From Methanobacteriota archaeon (GTDB taxonomy: Archaea; Thermoplasmatota; Poseidoniia; Poseidoniales; Thalassarchaeaceae): a stretch of 10,412 bases of DNA. The translations under genes and the position numbers were made by a program. Shown here in pieces: positions 6,218-10,412 of the stretch; position 1 is the first letter of the stretch; every line of letters starts with the position of its first letter. The stretch spans positions 1-10,412 of the forward strand of contig PCAI01000047.1 in the NCBI GenBank assembly GCA_002731195.1. Reading direction: 5' to 3'. The notes under the pieces are model-generated. The model did no database searches, had not been told where the DNA came from, and worked only from the letters and a program-made list of their open reading frames with translations.

Positions 6218-7594
6218 TTAATTTTCATTGGACAATACTAAGTTATATCTACAGAATTCATCTTTATTTTCCGATGATTGTATTCTTTCTATTGTAACTT
6301 CTTTCATTGAAGAATACCTACTCAATAATGTCCCTTCAATTATGCCATCATCAAGTTCCCATAAGGGCATTTGATCTGAGTTTTCAGCATCTGGTAAGAG
6401 ATGTACTTTGATGTGAAAAATAGGATCAGCATCATAACTTAATTCTCCGAGTCCTGCATATTCATACCAATCCATCATTTCACTAAGGAATTCAACATGA
6501 CCATCAATCTTCCTCAAGCTAAATGCTAATTCTTCTCCTATTCTATTTCCTACCTGACGGAGTAATGATCCAATATCAATTCCAAATGTACTAAGACTTG
6601 TAATTCCGCCTGTTCCTAGTTTTTTCCTTGCATCACTAATTTCTAAACCAGATGCCATGAAAGCATCTAAGTTGAATGGCGTATCAGATTCTGGTAATTC
6701 TTCTGATATTTGTAAAACATCCCTCATACGGTCTAAGAAAGAACCACCATCTAAAGTGAGTTTTAATGGATCAACAATTCTTTCTTCAGTGAATCTTTTT
6801 GATGCTAATTCGAAAGGAATTGCCTCTTCCCAAATACTTTCAATTAAATTCCTCTGAGATTCTGCAAAAGGCATAGACTGAATAAGAAGGGCAGCATCTT
6901 TTTTTCCCCTTCCAACAGGGTTTTCTTCAGTATTGAGGTACTGAATGGCTTCTAATTGATCCATGACAGTACCCTGGGACTCTAAATCATCACTATGACG
7001 TACTTCTACTTTTGAATCTAGTTCAGAAAAAAATCGGATTGTTCGGCGATCCAACTGTGCCATTACTTTTACTTCAACACCTCTTTGAGCCGCGTTATTT
7101 ACTTCTGCTAATGCAGTACTTCTACACAAATGAAGTATGCCAAATTTACCTAATGTCAAGATTAGTGAGTGTTCAGATTCAAGAGCCATTTTTTCTATTT
7201 TAGAAAATATATGGACTCTTTCCTTTAAAACAGCGAATTTTGGCTCTATTTCTAAATCAACACTTACTTCTTCTTCGATGTCTTGTGTTTTTCCTTCCTT
7301 AATATCATTATATCCTTGTTCAATTTTTTTTAATTGTTCTTTCCTAATATTTATTAGATGTTCAAGGACATTTTTTAATGGCGGACTTGAAAATTTCATA
7401 GGCCTGTCTGCTGTTACTGTAACTAATCCGCCACTTTGTAATCGTTCGAGGGAATTGTACGCGTCTAACCTAGTAGTTCCAAGTTCTTTGGCCAACTCAC
7501 TAGCCTTTAGATTGGTTTTTGCAGACAATACAATTACTGCATCTGCTTCTCTTTCCGATAATCCGGCATCAATCAAAAGTGTATTCCAATTCAT
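6218..7594 (-). CDS. TrmB-family transcriptional regulator with V4R-like C-terminal domain
   Basis: The protein has 458 aa. Residues 4-80 form a TrmB winged helix-turn-helix (AGLSEREADAVIVLS, then ASELAKELGTTRLDAYNSLERL, wing around 57-68). A Lys/Glu-rich coiled coil spans about 80-105. Residues 120-267 match the PLD-like middle domain of TrmB proteins, which helps in ligand sensing or dimerisation. The C-terminal 330-455 part has the look of a V4R domain: GSLLRQVGNRIGEELA, a helix ending GLGEL, then WELDDGIIEGTLLS and a final CRYNLVLS strand. V4R domains bind small hydrophobic or tetrapyrrole-type ligands in some proteins. The wHTH call is strong; the V4R call is tentative. The ATG overlaps the stop of the peroxiredoxin gene by 4 bp, so both are co-translated. 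Targets are unknown; autoregulation or control of the local stress genes is a natural guess. Confidence 0.8.
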   Translation of the reverse strand: MNWNTLLIDAGLSEREADAVIVLSAKTNLKASELAKELGTTRLDAYNSLERLQSGGLVTVTADRPMKFSSPPLKNVLEHLINIRKEQLKKIEQGYNDIKEGKTQDIEEEVSVDLEIEPKFAVLKERVHIFSKIEKMALESEHSLILTLGKFGILHLCRSTALAEVNNAAQRGVEVKVMAQLDRRTIRFFSELDSKVEVRHSDDLESQGTVMDQLEAIQYLNTEENPVGRGKKDAALLIQSMPFAESQRNLIESIWEEAIPFELASKRFTEERIVDPLKLTLDGGSFLDRMRDVLQISEELPESDTPFNLDAFMASGLEISDARKKLGTGGITSLSTFGIDIGSLLRQVGNRIGEELAFSLRKIDGHVEFLSEMMDWYEYAGLGELSYDADPIFHIKVHLLPDAENSDQMPLWELDDGIIEGTLLSRYSSMKEVTIERIQSSENKDEFCRYNLVLSNEN

Positions 7595-8082
7595 TTGAAT
7601 CTAGCCCCATCAGTAACTTCACTCATTGCTGAAAGTATCTTTGCTACATGTGTTCTAGGCCTAAACAACCAATCATAGACATGATGTATAGTATTGTCAG
7701 GGCCAATTAAAAAAGATGATTTTGCAGGGAATAATCCCAAATGATTAGCGACTCCAAATTCTACAGCAACTTTTCGTTCGGGATCGGAAAGTAATGTGAA
7801 TGGCAGCTGTAATTCTTCTTTGAATTCTTTATGTTGTTCTACTGTATCTTGACTGATTCCTATGACCTCTACTGGAGGAGTTAAAGAACGGAATAAATCA
7901 TATTGATCTTTGAAAGATAAGCAGCCTCTTTTACAAGTTGGAGAACCATCTTTTGCATAAAAAAACAATACTTTCCATTGGTCATTTAAATCGGATAAAG
8001 AGAAAGTTTTACCATCACTTGTATTCAAAGTAAATTCTGGCGCAATGGAGCCGATTAAAGATGTCATAATATAGTCCCTCAT
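7591..8082 (-). CDS. Peroxiredoxin, AhpC/TSA superfamily, BCP/PrxQ-like
   Basis: The 163-aa protein shows the peroxiredoxin order: APEFTL (14-19), the strand KVLFFYAKD (37-45), peroxidatic Cys50 in SPTC, then VEVIGISQD, LPFTLLSDP and a FLIGPDN strand. It reduces hydrogen peroxide or organic peroxides in the cytoplasm, recharged by thioredoxin-type partners. Two details differ from textbook BCP: the Pro of PxxxTxxC is Ala43, and the second Cys (Cys54) is 4, not 5, residues after Cys50. Start choice is open. The ATG at 8082 has a TAAAAA box about 26 bp upstream. The ATG at 8067 (residue 6) has a GAGGG ribosome site and gives a more typical N-terminus. It lies between ribA (26 bp upstream) and the regulator gene, with which it overlaps. 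Confidence 0.9.
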   Translation of the reverse strand: MRDYIMTSLIGSIAPEFTLNTSDGKTFSLSDLNDQWKVLFFYAKDGSPTCKRGCLSFKDQYDLFRSLTPPVEVIGISQDTVEQHKEFKEELQLPFTLLSDPERKVAVEFGVANHLGLFPAKSSFLIGPDNTIHHVYDWLFRPRTHVAKILSAMSEVTDGARFK

Positions 8083-8108
8083 ATTTACAGATTAAAACTT
8101 AATTGTTT

Positions 8109-8717
8109 TTAGAGCATGTGCCCCATTCTACTTTTCTTAGTAGCTAGATATTTTATATTACTTTCAGAGATACCACTGATGTGGGAAAATCTTTTACTAA
8201 CTGTAATACCATTATCCTCTAAACCCTTTATTTTAAGAGGATTATTTGTCATCATCCTCACTTTCCTAACTCCCATATCCATTAGCATTTCAGCGGCTAT
8301 CTTGTAATCTCTACCATCTGCGGGCAAACCAAGAGCTAGATTGGCATCTAAAGTATCGTACCCTTCATCTTGTAATGCATATGCTTGAATTTTAGAATGC
8401 AGACCGATATCTCGTCCTTCTTGTCTGAGGTACAGTATCGCCCCAACACCTTCTTCCTGAATTTTTTCCATTGAGAGTTGTAATTGTGGCCCACAGTCAC
8501 ATTTCATAGATCCAAAAGCATCACCTGTTAAGCATTCAGAATGTATTCTAATCAAAGGTGATTCTACTGAATTTAAGTCTCCAACATAAAGTAATGAATG
8601 TTCCTTTCCGATTGAGTCTAAAGTAACTCTAATTCTAAAGTTGCCATACTCTGTTGGGAGCATTGCATCGGCTTCAATTTCTACTGGTTCAGCTTGTCTT
8701 TTAATTTGCATAGTCAT
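8109..8717 (-). CDS. ribA: GTP cyclohydrolase II
   Basis: The 202-aa, single-domain enzyme opens the imidazole ring of GTP with loss of formate and pyrophosphate to give 2,5-diamino-6-ribosylamino-pyrimidinone phosphate, the first step of riboflavin synthesis. The zinc ligands are clear: Cys62, Cys73 and Cys75 in SECLTGDAFGSMKCDCG. The catalytic YLRQEGRDIGL and the downstream ANLALGLPADGRDY, TNNPLKI and GLEDNGI motifs are intact. No DHBP synthase (RibB) domain is fused. Many archaea use GTP cyclohydrolase III instead, so the bacterial-type enzyme is notable. It starts at the ATG at 8717 or the one at 8711. It is divergent from the photolyase gene, which needs FAD, and is followed by the peroxiredoxin in the same direction. 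Confidence 0.95.
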   Translation of the reverse strand: MTMQIKRQAEPVEIEADAMLPTEYGNFRIRVTLDSIGKEHSLLYVGDLNSVESPLIRIHSECLTGDAFGSMKCDCGPQLQLSMEKIQEEGVGAILYLRQEGRDIGLHSKIQAYALQDEGYDTLDANLALGLPADGRDYKIAAEMLMDMGVRKVRMMTNNPLKIKGLEDNGITVSKRFSHISGISESNIKYLATKKSRMGHML

Positions 8718-8738
8718 AATTGTCGAATTGTAGTACTA

Positions 8739-8747
8739 CTTATCAAT
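8739..8747 (-). promoter_or_regulatory. Weak TATA-like box of ribA
   Basis: On the minus strand, TTGATAAGT ends 21 bp upstream of the ATG at 8717, with its centre about 26 bp away. The match to the archaeal consensus is modest, but the position is right for a near-leaderless transcript. Confidence 0.35.
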
Positions 8748-8804
8748 GAATGTTTATTACAATCACTCTTTTTCTTATTTTTACTACATATTTGAAAACA
8801 CTTA

Positions 8805-8819
8805 CTTATAGGTGATAAG
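8805..8819. promoter_or_regulatory. Inverted repeat over the photolyase TATA-like box
   Basis: CTTAT and ATAAG form 5-bp arms around AGGTG. The left arm includes the TTATA of a TATA-like element centred near 8808, placing transcription start near 8834 and leaving a short leader with a ribosome site. A repressor bound here would block TBP. The GATAAG core recurs in the ribA box at 8739-8744, so both divergent genes may share a regulator; this is inference. Confidence 0.35.
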
Positions 8820-8837
8820 AAACAAGCAAACTTTTGT

Positions 8838-8843
8838 AGAGGT
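8838..8843 (+). promoter_or_regulatory. Ribosome binding site of the photolyase gene
   Basis: AGAGGT lies 6 nt before the ATG at 8850. This supports that start over the in-frame ATG at 8898. Confidence 0.55.
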
Positions 8844-8849
8844 TACGGG

Positions 8850-10394
8850 ATGAGTATTATAGAGTCAAAATCATCTAGAATTCGTAACCTGAATAGTATG
8901 CCCATAAACACTTCTGGAGACTACGTCTTGTACTGGATGACTTCTGCAAGAAGATTCCATTACAATGCAGGAATGGACAGAGCTGTAAATTTAGCACTAA
9001 AATTAAACAAACCAATATTGGTAATAGAGTGTATGTCAATAAGACATGAGTGGGCAAGTGAAAGAATTCTGACATTTTCTGTTCAAGGAATGTTAGATAA
9101 CATCAAAATTTTTAGAGAAAATAATATTACTTATCATCCATGGGTTGAAACCCATAAGGATTCTGGAAATAGGCTTCTTGCAAAACTATCTAATCATGCT
9201 TGTTCTGTCATAGTGGATGATTATCCTACTTATTTGCCAAGAACTATAATGGAAAAAGCGGCAAAAATATGTAAAGTAAAAATAGAGGCTGCAGACTCAA
9301 ACGGGATACTCCCAATGGCATGGGCTGGAAAGGAACATATGACTGCATATTCATTTAGAAAACACGTACAAAAAAGTATGGCTGATGCATTGTTAAACTT
9401 ACCACTAAAAAACTCAATGCAAACAGTAACGACTAATATTAAATTTGATCCAGAGGAGATGGCGGCTTTGTTTGCAGCAGTAGAAGTAGAATTTACTCCT
9501 TTAGAATGGTTGTGGAGGGTTGGAGAAACAGGAAAAATATCAGAAGAAGCATTAGCTCCATTAGATATAGATCATGAGGTAAAACCTGTCAAAAAGATGA
9601 AAGGTGGAAGATTTGAAGCATTAAAAAGAATGGAAGTTTTCCTTGAAATTAATCTTAAAAGATACTCTACAGATAGAAATAATACTGAAAACCCTGCTGT
9701 TAGTGCCCTTTCACCTTGGTTCCATTTCGGTCATATTTCAACAATAGAAGTGGTTGTTGAACTTTTTGAAAGGAGTAATTGGACATATGATATGACATGT
9801 TTTGAAGATATGGGCAAAGGTACTCGATCTGGATGGTGGGGTTTATCTGAGAGTGAGGAGTCATTCTTAGATCAAATCATTACATGGAGGGAGTTGGGAT
9901 TCAATTTTGCTCATTACAGAAGAGATCATAAATCAATTGACTCGATACCAAATTGGGCAAAAAAATCTCTAGAGCAACATGCGGATGATGAACGTAAACC
10001 ATACACATTTGAAGATATAGAAAATGCACGAACAGAAGATGAAGTTTGGAATGCTGCTCAAAGAGAATTACTAAGGACGGGATTAATTCATAATTATATG
10101 AGAATGGTTTGGGGTAAGAAAATTTTAGAATGGGCTCCAGATCCTAATACAGCTGCAGACTGGATGATGCAGATAAATGATAGGTGGGCATTAGATGGTA
10201 GAGATCCCAACTCATACACAGGAATATTTTGGGTCTTAGGTCGTCATGACAGGGCATGGGGCCCAGAAAGGCCAGTTTTTGGTAAGGTACGTTACATGAC
10301 TACTGAAAGTGCCAGAAGGAAACTAAAATTAAATAATTATATCAATAGATGGGCGGAAAATGCACCTCTTCCTAGAGAAATACAGAGGTTGTGA
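8850..10394 (+). CDS. Class II-type deoxyribodipyrimidine photolyase
   Basis: The 514-aa protein has the N-terminal antenna-binding Rossmann domain (YVLYWMTSARRFHYNAG, 25-41) and the C-terminal FAD domain. Class II hallmarks are SPWFHFGHIS (288-297), HNYMRMVWGKKILEW (414-428) and WALDGRDPNSY (446-456), followed by HDRAWGPERPVFGKVRYM (466-483). Trp400, Trp421 and Trp428 are spaced 21 and 7 residues apart. As I recall, this is the spacing of the electron-transfer Trp triad of Methanosarcina class II photolyase. The enzyme should use blue or near-UV light and reduced FAD to split cyclobutane pyrimidine dimers, possibly with a deazaflavin (8-HDF) antenna. Some blocks differ from textbook class II enzymes, such as ITWRELGFNFAHY (344-356), which suggests a side branch. 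It is divergent from ribA. Confidence 0.93.
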   Translation: MSIIESKSSRIRNLNSMPINTSGDYVLYWMTSARRFHYNAGMDRAVNLALKLNKPILVIECMSIRHEWASERILTFSVQGMLDNIKIFRENNITYHPWVETHKDSGNRLLAKLSNHACSVIVDDYPTYLPRTIMEKAAKICKVKIEAADSNGILPMAWAGKEHMTAYSFRKHVQKSMADALLNLPLKNSMQTVTTNIKFDPEEMAALFAAVEVEFTPLEWLWRVGETGKISEEALAPLDIDHEVKPVKKMKGGRFEALKRMEVFLEINLKRYSTDRNNTENPAVSALSPWFHFGHISTIEVVVELFERSNWTYDMTCFEDMGKGTRSGWWGLSESEESFLDQIITWRELGFNFAHYRRDHKSIDSIPNWAKKSLEQHADDERKPYTFEDIENARTEDEVWNAAQRELLRTGLIHNYMRMVWGKKILEWAPDPNTAADWMMQINDRWALDGRDPNSYTGIFWVLGRHDRAWGPERPVFGKVRYMTTESARRKLKLNNYINRWAENAPLPREIQRL

Positions 10395-10395
10395 G

Positions 10396-10412
10396 ATGCC
10401 AACAAATTACAA
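10396..10412 (+). CDS. Start of the next gene, cut by the window end
   Basis: An ATG one base after the photolyase stop opens the frame MPTNY, still open at the window edge. GAGG at 10385-10388 lies 7 nt upstream, a good ribosome-site distance, so a co-transcribed gene probably begins here. Five residues are too few to say anything about function. Confidence 0.45.

Noticed and set aside
7137..7598. Plus-strand open frame opposite the TrmB wHTH region
   Set aside because: The opposite strand encodes a clear TrmB domain; this product has no coherent features.
8768..8782. T-runs in the ribA-photolyase gap as a terminator
   Set aside because: Both flanking genes are transcribed away from the gap, so nothing would end here.
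1..10412. Mobile element, CRISPR array, tRNA or defence system
   Set aside because: I found no direct-repeat arrays, transposase or integrase motifs, tRNA-like cloverleaf or att-like flanking repeats; the gene content is metabolic, repair and regulatory.

Overview
The window looks like chromosomal DNA from an AT-rich marine euryarchaeon. I infer the Marine Group II (Poseidoniales) or Marine Group III lineage. The main evidence is a TATA-like box 25-32 bp upstream of several start codons, including a probable leaderless promoter for the leftmost gene. A TrmB-family regulator, which is an archaeal type, supports this, as does a mix of bacterial-type enzymes (GTP cyclohydrolase II, RsuA/RluB-type pseudouridine synthase, CrtI-type desaturase, FAS1 protein). 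No ribosomal or other phylogenetic marker is present, so the lineage call is inference. Coding density is high, with several 1-4 bp overlaps. I saw no tRNA, rRNA, insertion sequence or CRISPR array, and no gene-free stretch longer than 300 bp.

Layout from left to right: (1) 1-398, minus strand: 5' part of a secreted FAS1/fasciclin-domain protein, cut by the window edge. It diverges across a 159-bp promoter region, which holds a 21-bp inverted repeat, from (2) a plus-strand operon. That operon encodes a CrtI-type carotenoid desaturase-like flavoprotein, a thioredoxin-fold lipoprotein that starts with a 4-bp overlap, and a four-helix membrane protein resembling plant ABA4 (DUF4281). (3) A very AT-rich RsuA/RluB-type pseudouridine synthase and a 58-aa membrane protein follow on the plus strand. 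(4) A convergent minus-strand block runs from 8717 down to 4203: ribA, a BCP-like peroxiredoxin, a TrmB regulator with a V4R-like C-terminal domain, an ABC1/UbiB kinase-like protein, and an SDR protein that has Ile in place of the catalytic Tyr. (5) A divergent plus-strand class II-type photolyase starts at 8850, and the next gene begins 1 nt after its stop.

Much of the window fits a sunlit-ocean, photo-oxidative-stress theme. A carotenoid-type desaturase sits beside an ABA4-like protein, whose plant relative acts in xanthophyll metabolism. RibA starts flavin synthesis, and an intermediate of that route also feeds deazaflavin (FO/8-HDF) synthesis; these are candidate chromophores for the divergently transcribed photolyase. 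Peroxiredoxin and a thioredoxin-like lipoprotein handle thiol and peroxide chemistry. A TrmB-V4R regulator, translationally coupled to the peroxiredoxin, is a candidate ligand-responsive switch. The least conventional items are the ABA4-like/CrtI-like/thioredoxin-lipoprotein operon, the SDR without its catalytic Tyr, the TrmB-V4R fusion and the unrecognised 58-aa membrane protein.
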